A stretch of 5,464 bases of DNA from Alphaproteobacteria bacterium (GTDB lineage Bacteria; Pseudomonadota; Alphaproteobacteria; JAJFFI01), in contig JAJFFI010000201.1 of the NCBI GenBank assembly GCA_021776755.1, forward strand, positions 1 to 5,464, in the 5' to 3' direction. A program made the position numbers and the translations under genes. Shown piece by piece: positions 5,156 to 5,464 of this stretch (position 1 is the first letter of the stretch; each line of letters starts with the position of its first letter). The notes below the pieces were generated by a model. That model was not told the DNA's origin and made no database searches. It saw only the letters and a list, made by a program, of their open reading frames with translations.

Positions 5156-5464
5156 ATGCCTGTGATGCGAGGGCCAGACGGCAAAATCATCGAACCGGCC
5201 GGCGGCAGTGCCGAGAGCAACGAAGAAACGCGCCGCGTGCAGCGCCGTTCTGTACGCCAGCCGGCCATTCCCGGCTCCGGCCCCGAAGACGAGGATACAG
5301 GGCGCACCAAGGCGACCCGAGACAAGGCCGCCCCTCCGCCACCGCCCGCCGAGCAGGACACTGGCCCGGTCCGCGGGGCTGCCAAGAAAGACGACGCCAA
5401 GCCCGCCAAGCCCTCCGACGATGAGGCCACCAAGGGCGTCGGTGCGCGCTCGATGCCTGCCGAA
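5156..5464 (+). CDS. Disordered, charged Pro-rich protein, N-terminal part (runs off window)
   Basis: The frame is open from ATG 5156 to the last base, giving 103 residues with no stop. A good ribosome-binding site, ACGGAGAAG, lies just upstream. The visible part begins MPVMRGPDGKIIEPAGG and then becomes a low-complexity tail of Asp/Glu/Lys/Arg/Pro/Ala with a run of five prolines; there is no signal peptide or membrane segment. The function cannot be read from this part. N-terminal disordered extensions of this style occur on FHA proteins in alphaproteobacterial kinase clusters, and DDEATKGVG resembles the Thr-containing motifs that precede FHA domains, so a third FHA protein is my best guess, held weakly. 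ATG 5165 is a possible alternative start. Confidence 0.7.
   Translation, partial: MPVMRGPDGKIIEPAGGSAESNEETRRVQRRSVRQPAIPGSGPEDEDTGRTKATRDKAAPPPPPAEQDTGPVRGAAKKDDAKPAKPSDDEATKGVGARSMPAE

Noticed and set aside
5005..5424. Alternative open frame overlapping the gene at 5156
   Set aside because: It starts inside the repeat region without a ribosome-binding site and gives an Arg-rich product; the frame from 5156 has a good Shine-Dalgarno sequence.

Overview
The window is about 65% G+C or higher by eye, with strongly G/C-ending codons and every supported gene on the + strand. That composition, together with alphaproteobacterial-looking proteins (a short FHA protein, a MotA/TolQ/ExbB-type protein, and a kinase tail ending in a surface-antigen-like domain), suggests a free-living alphaproteobacterium, perhaps Rhodospirillales-like. 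The lineage is inferred from style, not from any marker gene.

Layout. 2-1099: the 3' part of a membrane-anchored Ser/Thr protein kinase. It shows the last helix of the kinase domain, a juxtamembrane linker with two TML motifs, one transmembrane helix, a Gly/Ser/Thr linker, a charged Ala/Glu/Arg/Lys helical stalk and a Cys-containing C-terminal domain. 1106-1972: a secreted protein of unrecognised family, 6 nt downstream. 1973-2115: a lower-GC gap holding a perfect 9-bp hairpin and a T-rich tandem repeat, probably a transcript boundary or control region. 2116-3648: a protein with a signal peptide, periplasmic VWA domain, one transmembrane helix and a cytoplasmic FHA domain. 3653-4072: a small second FHA protein. 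4076-4945: a four-helix MotA/TolQ/ExbB-family inner-membrane protein. The last three are separated by only 3-4 nt and read as one operon. 4946-5155: a 210-nt gap with a conspicuous 18-bp direct repeat of period 26. 5156 to the end: the start of a disordered, charged, Pro-rich protein that runs off the window.

Working together (inference): the kinase would phosphorylate threonines in the cytoplasm, and the two FHA modules are candidate phosphothreonine readers. One of these is joined through the membrane to a periplasmic VWA domain, while the kinase itself extends a TolA-like stalk into the periplasm. A TolQ/ExbB-like protein in the same cluster raises the possibility that the complex is coupled to the proton-motive force. 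No type VI secretion core gene, phosphatase, ExbD/TolR/MotB partner, transposase, tRNA, rRNA or CRISPR is visible. The locus looks like an envelope-spanning phospho-signalling module of unknown output; its flanks are outside the window.
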